Below, piece by piece: positions 8,248 through 18,355 of a stretch of DNA of 64,000 nt; the first letter of the stretch is position 1, and every line of letters starts with the position of its first letter. The stretch is from UBA11740 sp049273695 (GTDB lineage: Bacteria > Acidobacteriota > Blastocatellia > Pyrinomonadales > Pyrinomonadaceae). A program made the position numbers and the translations under genes. Where the stretch lies: positions 21,983 to 85,982 of the forward strand of contig JBASRE010000030.1 in the NCBI GenBank assembly GCA_049273695.1, given 5' to 3'. The notes beneath the pieces are model-generated. The model saw only the letters and a program-made list of their open reading frames with translations. It made no database searches and had not been told where the DNA came from.

Positions 8248-8790
8248 ATGAAAATCATGAATCTGGGACGAGTTGTTTTTTGCATTCTAGTCTGCGCAGT
8301 CTTCGCCTATGCGCAATCGAATCGAAGCGTCTACACAAACCTGGGCGTGAAAAGCTGCCGCACGATCAAAGCTGACTCATCCGAAGCCGACTCGTACGTT
8401 GGCATTTGCGGCGGCGTCGGTGGTTACAAGCTTCAAGTTGAAGAGGGTGACCTCCGCCAGAACATTCAAGTCATTACACCGGCCGGCCAAAAACATTCGC
8501 TCGACCTTTGGACAGTCGTCGGATCTAATTTTTCGAGTCTCGGTGAAAAGGCTGAGTGGCGCGTCAGGACCCAGCGAGGCAAGGTAGTGCCGGTTGCGCT
8601 AATCGTTCGATACAACCTAAGCAGTCCCGAAGACTCCACAAAGATCACGTCCTATCTGGCGGTCGCCAAGATTTCGGCTTCCAAAATTTGCGTGACGGAC
8701 AAAATCGCACCCGGCGCGGACGCGAACGTGGCCGCGCGTACCGCCGCTGATAATTCTGCTGATAAGCCCTGTCTCGAAAGCAGTAACTAG
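8248..8790 (+). CDS. Secreted protein, unknown function
   Basis: About 180 residues with a clear signal peptide (MNLGRVVFCILVCAVFAYAQ ends at the cleavage site). The ATG at 8248 follows AGGG with good spacing; a TTG at 8215 overlapping the previous stop is the alternative. The mature part has conserved-looking SCRTIK, YVGICGGVGGY and LRQNIQVITPAGQ segments and two or more cysteines, suggesting a compact beta-rich domain. I do not recognise the family. Confidence 0.55.
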   Translation: MKIMNLGRVVFCILVCAVFAYAQSNRSVYTNLGVKSCRTIKADSSEADSYVGICGGVGGYKLQVEEGDLRQNIQVITPAGQKHSLDLWTVVGSNFSSLGEKAEWRVRTQRGKVVPVALIVRYNLSSPEDSTKITSYLAVAKISASKICVTDKIAPGADANVAARTAADNSADKPCLESSN

Positions 8791-8802
8791 CCGGGGAATA
8801 AT

Positions 8803-10107
8803 ATGGGCACTCCAGAGCTAAAATCGTCACGGTCTGACACCGTTAGCAAACATAAAGAGTTTATCTTTCCGGCAGTCGCGACTTATTACGAGGAGCCGCT
8901 GGCGCTGGTGAAAGGCGAAGGGGCCCACGTTTGGGACGACAAGGGCGACAAATACCTCGACTGTTTCGGCGGCGTGCTCACGGTGAGCGTTGGTCACGCG
9001 AATCCGCGGGTGAACGAAGCCATCATCAATCAAGTAAACACCATCTCGCACACGTCAACGCTTTACTGCAACCAGCCGCAGTCGGATTTGGCTGAGAAGC
9101 TTGCGCAGATTACGCCCGGCCGTCTGAAGAAATCTTTCTTCACCAACAGCGGCACCGAAGCCGACGACACGGCAGTGCATGCAGCTAAGCTCGCCACCGG
9201 CCGTCATGAGATAGTCGTGCTGCGTCACGCTTACAGCGGGCGTTCCGCAACTTCGCTATCGGCTATGGGACAGTCGACCTGGCGGCCTTTGCCGCCGCAG
9301 GTCAGCGGTTTCGTGCACGCACGCGCGCCGTATTGCTATCGCTGTCCGTTCAAGCTTACGTATCCGGAATGCGGACTCGCCTGCGCCAATGACATTGAAG
9401 AGCTGATCATGACGACGACGACCGGCGAGATTGCCGCATTCATGGCCGAGCCGATTCTCGGCGTCGGCGGGTTCATCGTGCCGCCACCGGGTTATTTCGA
9501 ACGCGCGGTTGAAATCACGCGCAAGCATGGCGGGCTCTTCATCGCTGACGAAGTGCAAACGGCCTGGGGCCGCACGGGCGACAAATGGTTTGGCATTGAG
9601 AACTGGAATGTTGAGCCGGACATCCTCACGTCTGCTAAAGGTCTGGGCAACGGAACTCCGATCGGAATCACAGTCGCGACGCCGGAAGTCGCCGACAAAT
9701 TCCCTGGCCTGACGTTCTCGACTTTCGGCGGCAATCCCGTTTCGTCCGCGGCTGCGCTGGCCGTGATCAAAGTGATCGAAGACGACAATCTGAAAAAGAA
9801 TTCAGCCGTGGTCGGCGGTTACTTCCGCGAGAAGCTTGAAGTTTTGAAGGAAAAGTATCCCGTCATCGGGGACGTGCGCGGCCTGGGGCTGATGCAGGCC
9901 GTTGAACTGGTGAAAGATCGAGAAACTAAGGAGCCCGATCCGCAATCGGTCGCGCGCGTTTTCGAAGAGACTAAGAAACGTCGTGTGCTGGTCGGCAAAG
10001 GCGGCCTTTACGGTAATGTAATTCGCACCGGCATGATGCTGAACTCGACGAAAGATCATGTCGATGAATTGATCGAGGCATTGGATGGAGCTTTCGCCGC
10101 TGCCTAG
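8803..10107 (+). CDS. Class III PLP aminotransferase (AGXT2-like)
   Basis: Enzyme of 434 residues. The fold-type I PLP signature is clear: SGTEADDTAVHAAKLATG, IADEVQTAWGRTG, and the Schiff-base Lys279 in TSAKGLGNG. The cysteine-bearing APYCYRCPF segment and overall sequence are closest to alanine-glyoxylate/beta-alanine aminotransferases (AGXT2 group). A plausible role is transamination of beta-alanine or beta-aminoisobutyrate, the end products of the reductive pyrimidine pathway encoded at 20.7-31.3 kb, but the gene is not adjacent to that cluster. Omega-amino acid specificity is inference. Confidence 0.88.
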   Translation: MGTPELKSSRSDTVSKHKEFIFPAVATYYEEPLALVKGEGAHVWDDKGDKYLDCFGGVLTVSVGHANPRVNEAIINQVNTISHTSTLYCNQPQSDLAEKLAQITPGRLKKSFFTNSGTEADDTAVHAAKLATGRHEIVVLRHAYSGRSATSLSAMGQSTWRPLPPQVSGFVHARAPYCYRCPFKLTYPECGLACANDIEELIMTTTTGEIAAFMAEPILGVGGFIVPPPGYFERAVEITRKHGGLFIADEVQTAWGRTGDKWFGIENWNVEPDILTSAKGLGNGTPIGITVATPEVADKFPGLTFSTFGGNPVSSAAALAVIKVIEDDNLKKNSAVVGGYFREKLEVLKEKYPVIGDVRGLGLMQAVELVKDRETKEPDPQSVARVFEETKKRRVLVGKGGLYGNVIRTGMMLNSTKDHVDELIEALDGAFAAA

Positions 10108-10143
10108 TGCGCGGTGAGACCTTGCTAGTAAAGGAGAACGAAA

Positions 10144-12924
10144 ATGAGAAAAGCGAGATTGCTTGCGGTTGTGCTGGGACTTTCACTGCTCGTGCCGGGT
10201 TTGGCTGCTGCTCAATCAAAGAGTGGCGGTAACCTGCCGGCGGTCAAGTATGAGCAATTCACTCTGCCCAATGGGCTGAACGTGATTATGCACATTGATA
10301 AGTCGACTCCGATTGTCGCAGTTGACCTCTGGTATCACGTGGGCTCTAAGAACGAAGTGCGCGGGCGCACGGGTTTCGCACATCTGTTTGAACACATGAT
10401 GTTTCAGGGCTCAAAAAACTACAACGATGATTATTTCACGCCGTTGCAGGAAGCAGGCGCGAACATTAACGGGTCAACCAATGCCGACCGCACGAACTAT
10501 TACGAGATTGTCCCGTCGAACTTTCTCGAGCTGGCGTTATTTATGGAAGCCGATCGGATGGGTGGCCTGCTCGACGCCATGACGATGGAAAAGCTCAACA
10601 ACCAGCGCGACGTAGTGAAGAATGAAAGACGTCAGAGCTATGAGAATCAGCCCTACGGAACGGCCGGCGAGAAGATCGCCGCGATCATGTACCCGCCTGA
10701 TCACCCCTACCATTGGACTACGATTGGCTCGCTCGACGATCTCACGGCCGCCTCACTGGACGACGTGAAGGCCTTCTTCCGTCAATACTACGTTCCAAAC
10801 AATGCCTCGTTGGTGATCGCCGGAGATTTTGACACGAAGAAGGCGCGAGCCTGGGTGGAAAAATATTTTGGTCCTATTCCGCGCGGCGCCGCTGTCGTTC
10901 GCCCCAAGCCACCGGCGCCGAAATTCGACGCTGAGATTCGCAAGAGTTTCGAGGACAGCGTGCCACTGCCGCGTCTCTATATGATTTGGCACACCGTTCC
11001 TCGGTTTGCCGGAGACGATAGCGCGCTTTCGATGCTGGGTTCGGTGCTGTCTTCAGGGCGCAACTCGCGGCTGCAAAGCAATCTGATTTATGGCAAGAAA
11101 CTGGCCCAGGATGTGGGAGCCTTCCAACAATCGCGCGAAATCGCGGGAGCGTTTCAGGTGACCTCAACTGCGAGTCCGGGAAAATCGCCCGATGAAATTG
11201 AAAAAGAAGTACTGGCTGAAATTGAGCGAATCAAGAAAGACCCGCCGACCGCCGAAGAGATGAATCGGGCCTTGAATCAGATCGAGTCTCAGGCCGTCTA
11301 CGCTTTGCAGACCGTTTTTGGACGGGCCGACCAGATGAATAATTACTTCACCATGCGCGGCCGTCCCGACTATTTCCAGCAGAATCTGGATGAGTTTCGC
11401 AAAGTTACGGCCGCCGATGTGCAACGAGTCGCACAAACGTATCTGACAGACAAGAAACTCGTCTTAAGTTTCGTTCGCAGACAAGGTGCGGCGCAATCCG
11501 TGGCGCAAAACTCTGCCAACACTCCAACGTCAACCGCTGCAAAACAGAAAACGGAGCCGGACACTTCAAAACTGCCAAAGGCGGGTCCGGATCCGAAACT
11601 GGTTCTGCCGAAGATCGAGAAGAACAAACTCTCAAACGGTTTGGAGGTGTGGCTGGTCCATCAGAATGAGCTCCCCATTGTGTCGATGAACCTGGTGGTT
11701 AAGACCGGTGGTACCGCTGACCCCAAGGCCGGCGTCGCCAATTTTACGGCCAATCTCCTGGATGACGGAACGAAGACGCGTTCCGTGACCGACATTTCAA
11801 AGCAGCTTCAATCAATCGGCGCGCAGCTCAACACCGGATCAGATTGGGATTCGTCGAATGTCAGCTTGCTGACTTTGACTAAAAATCTGGACCAGGCTTT
11901 GGAAGTCTTCTCGGACGTTGTGGTTAATCCCACGTTTCCGGAAGCCGAGTTTGACGTCCAGCGCCGCCGGGCTGCGGTCGCGTTTCTGCAACGCAAGAAT
12001 AATGCGAACCAAATTGCGAATGTAGCTTACAGTTCACTCCTTTACGGGAAGGATCATCCCTATGGCAGGCCTCTGGCGGGCGATGAAGAGTCGCTTAAGG
12101 CGCTCACCAGAGACGACCTGCAAAAGTTTTATGACAGTTACTATCGGCCAAACAACTCAGTCCTGGTTGTGGCTGGCGAAGCCGATGCGAAGGTGTTAAT
12201 GCCGAAGCTTGAGAAGGCTTTTGCGAACTGGAAAGCCGGTAGTGTGACTGCAACCACGGTTCCACCACCGCCGCGGTTTGAGCAACCCGGTATCTACATT
12301 GTCGACAGGCCAGGCGCCGCACAGTCAGTGGTAACGATCGGTCAGATCGGAGTGGACCGGAGCAATCCCGATTACTTTTCTCTGTTGGTGATGAACTCCA
12401 TCCTGGGCGGACAATTTACGTCTCGCGTAAACCTGAATCTGCGGGAAGATAAAGGTTACACCTACGGCGCCCGAACCGGCTGGAGTTTCCGCAGAGGCGC
12501 GGGGCCGTTTTCCGCCTCGGCCGACGTTCAGACCGCTGTAACGAGGGAATCCATCCAGGAGTTCATGAAAGAACTCAATGGGATTCGCGGGTCAATTCCG
12601 GTGACGCAGAAAGAGCTCGAATACAGCAAGCAGAGTATTATTCGGCGTTATCCCGGTGCTTTTGAAACGGTGGGCCAAATCTCGAATCAGTTGTCCAATC
12701 TGGTTGTGTTCGGACTGCCGGATAGTTACTTCAACGACTACATCTCTAAGGTCAATGCCGTAACAGTCGCCGACATCAACCGGGTAGCGAACAAGTATCT
12801 CGACCCGTCCAAGATGGCGATTCTGATTGTGGGCGACCGGAAAGCAATCGAACCGAAGTTGAAAGAACTGAACGGATTTACGATCGCCTACCTGGATGTT
12901 GACGGCAGACGCGTAGCCGAATAG
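10144..12924 (+). CDS. M16-family zinc metallopeptidase, two-repeat form
   Basis: Secreted protein of 926 residues with a signal peptide (1-23). The first M16 domain has the inverted zinc motif HLFEH at residues 80-84 and the downstream glutamate in KNERRQSYENQ. A linker rich in Thr/Pro/Lys near 450-480 leads to a second M16 pair (from about 495) that lacks HxxEH and would be the inactive half. This is the layout of pitrilysin-like periplasmic peptidases that close as a clamshell over peptides. A GGAG ribosome-binding site precedes the ATG. Confidence 0.92.
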   Translation: MRKARLLAVVLGLSLLVPGLAAAQSKSGGNLPAVKYEQFTLPNGLNVIMHIDKSTPIVAVDLWYHVGSKNEVRGRTGFAHLFEHMMFQGSKNYNDDYFTPLQEAGANINGSTNADRTNYYEIVPSNFLELALFMEADRMGGLLDAMTMEKLNNQRDVVKNERRQSYENQPYGTAGEKIAAIMYPPDHPYHWTTIGSLDDLTAASLDDVKAFFRQYYVPNNASLVIAGDFDTKKARAWVEKYFGPIPRGAAVVRPKPPAPKFDAEIRKSFEDSVPLPRLYMIWHTVPRFAGDDSALSMLGSVLSSGRNSRLQSNLIYGKKLAQDVGAFQQSREIAGAFQVTSTASPGKSPDEIEKEVLAEIERIKKDPPTAEEMNRALNQIESQAVYALQTVFGRADQMNNYFTMRGRPDYFQQNLDEFRKVTAADVQRVAQTYLTDKKLVLSFVRRQGAAQSVAQNSANTPTSTAAKQKTEPDTSKLPKAGPDPKLVLPKIEKNKLSNGLEVWLVHQNELPIVSMNLVVKTGGTADPKAGVANFTANLLDDGTKTRSVTDISKQLQSIGAQLNTGSDWDSSNVSLLTLTKNLDQALEVFSDVVVNPTFPEAEFDVQRRRAAVAFLQRKNNANQIANVAYSSLLYGKDHPYGRPLAGDEESLKALTRDDLQKFYDSYYRPNNSVLVVAGEADAKVLMPKLEKAFANWKAGSVTATTVPPPPRFEQPGIYIVDRPGAAQSVVTIGQIGVDRSNPDYFSLLVMNSILGGQFTSRVNLNLREDKGYTYGARTGWSFRRGAGPFSASADVQTAVTRESIQEFMKELNGIRGSIPVTQKELEYSKQSIIRRYPGAFETVGQISNQLSNLVVFGLPDSYFNDYISKVNAVTVADINRVANKYLDPSKMAILIVGDRKAIEPKLKELNGFTIAYLDVDGRRVAE

Positions 12925-12960
12925 GCAACGGTTCGGCTGAAGTAACGCGCGTAATGTAGT

Positions 12961-13141
12961 TTCGCTCCGTAGGAGCGACATGTTTATAGAAAACGAGGCC
13001 TTGCCGAATCGTCGCTCTGTAGGAGCGAGATGTTCGGTAGGCCCCAACTTCGACGACCGCGGAAGTCACAATTCCGCTCCTAAAGGAGCTTCGCGTTACT
13101 GAGAAGGAATTCTATAGACATTTCGCTCCTAACGGAGCGAA
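12961..13141. repeat. Cluster of four palindromes, family B (CGCTCC...GGAGCG)
   Basis: Four short palindromes at 12961-12979, 13011-13029, 13073-13089 and 13121-13141 share CGCTCC-TANN-GGAGCG cores. Flanks recur: TGTTTATAGAAA after the first and TTCTATAGACAT before the last, so copies lie in both orientations. Another copy lies at 20601-20634. They fill the 321-nt gap between the M16 and S9 peptidase genes, where I see no gene. Confidence 0.8.
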
Positions 13142-13245
13142 GTCAGTCAGCCGGATTCCCTGAAACCGTTCTCCCCAACTGTGCGTATTAGTTTTTCTTC
13201 GCTCAGTCTGGACATCTCAACCACCACCAACGAAAGAGGTAAGTA

Positions 13246-15951
13246 ATGAAGTTTTTGAAGTTCCGCACCGCCTTTTTGGCGCTGGCCGTGGCCCTCGTTT
13301 GCCTCGGCTTCTCAACCGCATCCCGTGTTCTGGCGCAGCCGGCGTCCGGCCCGCCGCCGCTAATCGATCGCGAACTATTCTTCGGCGACCCCGAAATCTC
13401 GGGCGCGCAAATCTCACCCGACGGCAAGTTCGTCGCCTTTATCAAACCGCTCAAAGGCACGCGCAACATCTGGGTCAAGCGCACCGACGAGTCTTTCGAT
13501 AAAGCGAAGCCGATTACGGCCGATACTCAGCGGCCAATTCCGCAGTACTTCTGGAGCCGCGACGGCAAATACATTCTGTTCGTCCAGGACAAAGGCGGCG
13601 ACGAGAACTATCTCGTGTACGCCGTGAATCCTGCCGACGCACCAGCCGCCGGTCAGGAGGTTCCGGTGGCGCGGAACATCACGGATCTCAAGGGCGTTCG
13701 CGCGCAAATCGTTGGTGTGCCGCGCACCGATCCGGACGCGCTCTACGTCTCTATCAACGATCGAGACAAGGCCTGGCACGATCTCTACAAAGTGAAGATA
13801 TCGACCGGCGAGAAAACTCTGGTCCGGGAAAACAAGGATCGAATCGTAGGCTGGACGTTCGATCTGAAAGATCAACTACGCCTGGCTTTGCGTGTCGCAG
13901 ACAACGGCGACACTGAGGTGCTGCGCCTCGACGAAAAGGCCTTCACTAAAGTTTATTCCTGCAACGTGTTTGAGAGCTGTGGGCCCATTCGCTATCACAA
14001 GGATGGTAAACGCGTCTATTTCACCACCAATAAAGGCGCGACTCAGGACCTGGCGAAACTGGTCCTGTTGGATCCGGCTAGCGGCAAAGAAGAATTCGTA
14101 GAGCAGGACCCACTTAATCGAGTGGATTTCGGCAACGCGGCCTTCTCGGAAGTCACGGACGAGATGATTCTGACTTCTTATGAAGACGAACGCGAACGTT
14201 TGTACTGGAAAGACAAGGCCTTCGAAGCCGATTACAAACTGTTGCAGAAGCAATTGCCGGGCAAAGACATCGGTCTCGGCTCTTCAACCAAAGACGAGCG
14301 TCTTTTCCTGATCACCGCGTACAGCGACACCGAACCCGGCGAGCGTTACCTGTTCGACCGGAACACGAAAAAACTGACGCTGCAATATCGCAGTCGCGAA
14401 AAGCTGAATCGCGATCATCTCGCCCCGATGAAAGCCGTTCGTTATAAATCTTCGGACGGTCTTGAGATTCCGGCGTTCTTGACTCTACCGAAAGGCGCTC
14501 CCGCGAAAAACCTTCCGGTCGTCATCATGCCGCACGGTGGGCCGTGGGCGCGCGACTCGTGGGGCTACGACACTTTCGCGCAGTTCTACGCGAACCGCGG
14601 GTATGCCGTGTTGCAACCCAACTTCCGTGGCTCGACTGGTTACGGGAAGAAGTTCATCGACGCCGGCAATAAACAGTGGGGCGACAAGATGCAGGACGAC
14701 ATCACCTGGGGCGCAAAATACCTGGTCGCCGAAGGCATCGCCGATCCAAAGCGTATCGGCATCATGGGTGGTTCGTACGGCGGTTACGCGACGCTCGCGG
14801 GCGTCACTTTCACACCTGACCTGTACGCAGCCGCAGTTGATTACGTGGGCCCTTCAAGCCTGATCACGCTGCTTGAATCGATTCCCGCTTATTGGGAAGC
14901 CTTTCGGCAAATTTTCTACCAGCGGATGGGCGATCCGAACACGCCGGAGGGCAGAGCCCAGCTTGAGCGGCAATCGCCGATTAACCACGCGACCAAGATC
15001 AAGACGCCGCTGCTGGTTGTGCAGGGACAGAACGATCCGCGTGTGACTAAGCGCGAAGCGGATGCAATCGTGATCGCTCTGCGCGATCGAGGGTTCCCGG
15101 TCGAATACATCAACGCGCCTGACGAAGGCCACGGATTCGCGAAGCCAGTTAACAACATGGCGATGATCGCCACGACTGAAAAGTTCCTGGCGAAGTACCT
15201 CGGCGGTCGTTTTCAGGAAGATGTGAAGCCGGAAGTGGCGGCGCGTCTGAAGGAGATCACGGTTGACGTGAAGACCGTGACGCTGCCGAAGAAGGTTGAA
15301 GCGACTGCGAGTGCGCCGAAACCCGCACGCGACCTGAAAGCCGGCACGGCCAACTACAAAGCCTCGCTCGAATTCGGCGGGCAGACGATTCCCCTGACCA
15401 CCACAACGGTCATTAAGGAAGACGGTAACAACTGGGTTGTGACTGAGACTGCCGACACACCGCAGGGCCCGCTCTTCGACTCGACAGTGGTCGAAAAAGG
15501 CACGTTGATCGTCAAGCGTCGCACAATTAAGCAGGGACCGGTTGAAGTCGAGCTGGAATATAAAGACAACAAGGCAACCGGCACGATGACGATGAGCGGC
15601 CAGTCAAAGCCAATCTCCGTGGATGTCGGCGGGGTAATCTTCGCTGACGGCGCCGGCGCATTCGACGTCATCGGGCGGCTGCCCCTGGCCGATGGTTACA
15701 CGGTGACGTTCCGAAACTTCGACGTGATGAAGCAGAAACTGCAGATGAAGCAGGTGAAGTTTCTGGGCAGCGAATCAGTAACGGTTCCGGCCGGGACTTT
15801 CGATGCTTACAAAGTCGAGGTCACCTCGGCCGATGATGAAGCCGACAAGCAGATCATCTGGATTGCCAAGGACACAAACAGAGTCCTGAAGATCAACGCA
15901 AACCTGGTGGCTCTCGGCGGCGCAAAGCTGACGAGTGAGTTGACGCAGTAG
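13246..15951 (+). CDS. S9-family prolyl-oligopeptidase-like peptidase with extra C-terminal domain
   Basis: Secreted protein of 901 residues. A signal peptide (1-28) is followed by a beta-propeller region (about 45-390) and an alpha/beta-hydrolase domain with catalytic Ser510 (GGSYGG), Asp597 (NDPR) and His629 (DEGHGF). S9 peptidases usually end about 40-60 residues after the His; here a further domain of about 200 residues follows (from about 700), all-beta by appearance and similar in style to DUF3108 (YKASLEFGGQTIPLTTTT ... VPAGTFDAYKVE). A GAAAGAGG ribosome-binding site precedes the ATG. It probably degrades peptides in the periplasm. Confidence 0.9.
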   Translation: MKFLKFRTAFLALAVALVCLGFSTASRVLAQPASGPPPLIDRELFFGDPEISGAQISPDGKFVAFIKPLKGTRNIWVKRTDESFDKAKPITADTQRPIPQYFWSRDGKYILFVQDKGGDENYLVYAVNPADAPAAGQEVPVARNITDLKGVRAQIVGVPRTDPDALYVSINDRDKAWHDLYKVKISTGEKTLVRENKDRIVGWTFDLKDQLRLALRVADNGDTEVLRLDEKAFTKVYSCNVFESCGPIRYHKDGKRVYFTTNKGATQDLAKLVLLDPASGKEEFVEQDPLNRVDFGNAAFSEVTDEMILTSYEDERERLYWKDKAFEADYKLLQKQLPGKDIGLGSSTKDERLFLITAYSDTEPGERYLFDRNTKKLTLQYRSREKLNRDHLAPMKAVRYKSSDGLEIPAFLTLPKGAPAKNLPVVIMPHGGPWARDSWGYDTFAQFYANRGYAVLQPNFRGSTGYGKKFIDAGNKQWGDKMQDDITWGAKYLVAEGIADPKRIGIMGGSYGGYATLAGVTFTPDLYAAAVDYVGPSSLITLLESIPAYWEAFRQIFYQRMGDPNTPEGRAQLERQSPINHATKIKTPLLVVQGQNDPRVTKREADAIVIALRDRGFPVEYINAPDEGHGFAKPVNNMAMIATTEKFLAKYLGGRFQEDVKPEVAARLKEITVDVKTVTLPKKVEATASAPKPARDLKAGTANYKASLEFGGQTIPLTTTTVIKEDGNNWVVTETADTPQGPLFDSTVVEKGTLIVKRRTIKQGPVEVELEYKDNKATGTMTMSGQSKPISVDVGGVIFADGAGAFDVIGRLPLADGYTVTFRNFDVMKQKLQMKQVKFLGSESVTVPAGTFDAYKVEVTSADDEADKQIIWIAKDTNRVLKINANLVALGGAKLTSELTQ

Positions 15952-16028
15952 GATTGGTATTTCAGAACCCAATGGGCGGCGGAGCGTATTTGCGGCTTCG
16001 TCGCTCAAGGTTTTGCGGACTTGCGGGT

Positions 16029-16060
16029 CGTGTCCCATTAGGGACGAGATATTAGTAGAA
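16029..16060. repeat. Divergent palindrome, possibly related to family B
   Basis: GTCCC-ATTA-GGGAC hairpin followed by GAGATATTAGTAGAAA. The tail resembles the GACATGTTTATAGAAA that follows a family B palindrome at 12961, with a different stem. It lies in the 171-nt gap between the convergent S9 peptidase and helical-repeat genes. Confidence 0.45.
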
Positions 16061-16122
16061 ACGCGGTCCTATCCCGCATAAGTTGGACCCCGCGAGGGGT
16101 GCAAATTAGACCGGGCCACGGC

Positions 16123-17922
16123 TCACCTTCGACGATCGCCGGCTTTGGAAAGGCCACGAGCGGACCTAATTTCGGAGACGGCGATAGCAGCCAACGCTCG
16201 AATGCGATTCGGTCCCTCCGCTAAATCATGAGCCAGCTCTTCTGCGGTAGCGGCATCGGTGTCTGCCATTTTTACGAGAGTGGCAATCAGATCGACGCGG
16301 CCGAGGTTGTCCGAAGATCCATACCACGCGCCGCCCTTCTTATCACAAGCTAAATCCAGACGACGCACAATCGATATCTGATCAATCCTGACGTCCTTGT
16401 TATTATTCAAGAGGCGGATCGCGTCTTTCATCTTCGTGATAGCCTGGCTAAGTCCCGGATCTAATTCAGTCAAATCGTAGGCTGTGGCGAAAAGAAGTCC
16501 AGCGCGAATCGCTGGCTGCGCAATATGCTCAGCTGACTCGGCGGCTTTAAGGAGCAACGCGTACGCACGGTCTTTATCGCCTTTGGCGCGCCAGGAGGCC
16601 GCTATTTTCAGGTAGAGAATTCCACGTTGTTCAGGTGATGCGAGCCGCTCGGCATTTCTCAACGACTCGTCAAGATCCACTCCAGACTTCTTCGCGAGGG
16701 ACGCTGCTGACATATCGTAATAAATGAACTGAAGAGTTCCGTCACGCAAAGCAAGATCATAAATCCTGTCCGTTATTGAGATAGCTCGCTTGAAGTCCCT
16801 GGTGTGAGCCACTTGCATGGACGCTGTCGCAAACGCCATATCCCTGCCACAGGACGTAGGTGATTTTTCCGCCCGTGCGAGCAGGTCTTCGATATCGGTT
16901 TCAGTTTCGGCATTGGCGCGAGACGTCCGCGATCGTGACGCGACAATACTGTTCAACTTGTTCACGATCTCCTCGCGCCGGCTTGAGGTAAGGGATGCCC
17001 CGGCTGTCTGCTGAATGACCCGCCATTGATTGACCAGATCCGGGCGGTACTTTCCAAACTCCGCGCTCAGGTACATAGAAATGAAATAGACCAATCCATT
17101 CAAAGCCTGGGCTTGATCGGGCGTGATGTCGGTGGCGGACTGCAGTGTTTGGGTGACAACTCTGTGAGTCGTCGTCAGAAATGCGTTTGCCAGCGTCGGA
17201 TTGGGCGTCATGCCAGTGTTGTCCAAACCGAAGACACCAGTGAATTGAAGCGGGTCAGTGGCTCCGCCGAATGCCTCTCGATAGCCAAAGGGATAACCTG
17301 CCAACCAAAGCAACTGACTGGGACGACCTGGATTGACGTTATTAAGGTAGGCCGAATAAACGCGATTGGCGGCGGCCGGGTCGCGCTTCTGCAGTTCGAA
17401 GATAAGCCATGCCGCATCGAACGAGGGTCCAAACCGGCTGCTGGCTAAGGCTATGCTTTCCGCCGCCGATGCGTCGGTTTGCAAAAGATCCAAAGCAGCC
17501 GATATGGCCTGACTGCGAGATTCACGATCTTTTTCGGACTCCAGGCGCTCGATAAGTCGCTTCGTCAACTTGGAGTCATGCTTTCCGGCAGCGGCAATGA
17601 CAGTGCGGATCGCCGACTGGCGCTCTTTTTCAGATGGATCGATTGCCAGCGCCAGATCGAGAGCCGCAAGAAAGAGCTCCTGCGCCTTGCCTTGATCCAA
17701 CTCCCAGTATGCGTCCGCGACGGCGACTAGCGCTTCTGGACGAGCGTTCTGATCGCTTAAGGTGCGGGCTGCGAGCGCAAGTTGTGGTAGAGCCGCCTCC
17801 CAACGCATTAGTTTGGCATTCGCCTTGTCGCTGGGAATCCGGGCATCACGATCCGGGGCGCCTTGTCCGAAAGCACCAACCGCTGCAATAAAAACAAAAA
17901 TGACGGCTTTAGGTAAACGCAT
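16123..17922 (-). CDS. Secreted helical-repeat protein, unknown function
   Basis: Protein of 599 residues with a signal peptide (1-20) and an almost entirely alpha-helical mature part. Repeated ~35-residue helix pairs are visible (for example around RDFKRAISITDRIYDLALRD and GDKDRAYALLLKAAESAEHI), like TPR or HEAT-type repeats, suggesting a protein-interaction scaffold in the periplasm. No catalytic motif is seen. It is transcribed toward the S9 peptidase gene. Confidence 0.6.
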   Translation of the reverse strand: MRLPKAVIFVFIAAVGAFGQGAPDRDARIPSDKANAKLMRWEAALPQLALAARTLSDQNARPEALVAVADAYWELDQGKAQELFLAALDLALAIDPSEKERQSAIRTVIAAAGKHDSKLTKRLIERLESEKDRESRSQAISAALDLLQTDASAAESIALASSRFGPSFDAAWLIFELQKRDPAAANRVYSAYLNNVNPGRPSQLLWLAGYPFGYREAFGGATDPLQFTGVFGLDNTGMTPNPTLANAFLTTTHRVVTQTLQSATDITPDQAQALNGLVYFISMYLSAEFGKYRPDLVNQWRVIQQTAGASLTSSRREEIVNKLNSIVASRSRTSRANAETETDIEDLLARAEKSPTSCGRDMAFATASMQVAHTRDFKRAISITDRIYDLALRDGTLQFIYYDMSAASLAKKSGVDLDESLRNAERLASPEQRGILYLKIAASWRAKGDKDRAYALLLKAAESAEHIAQPAIRAGLLFATAYDLTELDPGLSQAITKMKDAIRLLNNNKDVRIDQISIVRRLDLACDKKGGAWYGSSDNLGRVDLIATLVKMADTDAATAEELAHDLAEGPNRIRALAAIAVSEIRSARGLSKAGDRRR

Positions 17923-18083
17923 GCGAAGCTAACTCTATGAAAATCCGGGGCGGATGCCGTGATCTCGGTCCGCCGGTTCAATCATCGGGAAAATTCGTCC
18001 GGGATGGCGCAGTCAGATAATACCGTAACTGCGCCATCGGTATCCTTCAATGATTTTGGAACAACCTGGCGATAGGTGGTGCC

Positions 18084-18341
18084 TTAATAGTCGCCACCGT
18101 CGACTGGTACGAACTGATTAACGCACTTGTCGCCGACCTTTTTCGCGCAGGTCGCACTTCCACCACCGGCACAAGTTATAGTGCACCCGTTGACCGTACC
18201 GGGTCCGGAACAGCCCGCGGCTCCACAGCAGTCAGAAAGATCCTGACAAGTAAGAGCCACGGCTTTCCTCTCCACTGCTCCCCAAACAAGAAATACCAAG
18301 AGCAAAGACATAACCGCTATAGCAAAGTTGATTTTTTTCAT
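18084..18341 (-). CDS. Small secreted eight-cysteine peptide
   Basis: 85-residue precursor: a basic start, hydrophobic core (about 7-22) and then a Gly/Ser/Thr-rich mature region with eight cysteines at residues 32, 38, 39, 44, 53, 57, 65 and 73, ending in an acidic tail. An even number of cysteines in an exported peptide suggests disulfides. It is the last gene of a three-gene operon, 14 nt after the beta-propeller lipoprotein, behind a two-domain thioredoxin-fold protein. The layout recalls Bacteroidetes loci in which small NVEALA-type secreted peptides sit beside six-bladed propeller and TlpA-like proteins, but the peptide itself is not of that family as far as I can see. Confidence 0.65.
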   Translation of the reverse strand: MKKINFAIAVMSLLLVFLVWGAVERKAVALTCQDLSDCCGAAGCSGPGTVNGCTITCAGGGSATCAKKVGDKCVNQFVPVDGGDY

Positions 18342-18355
18342 CTGGGCTCCTCCAT

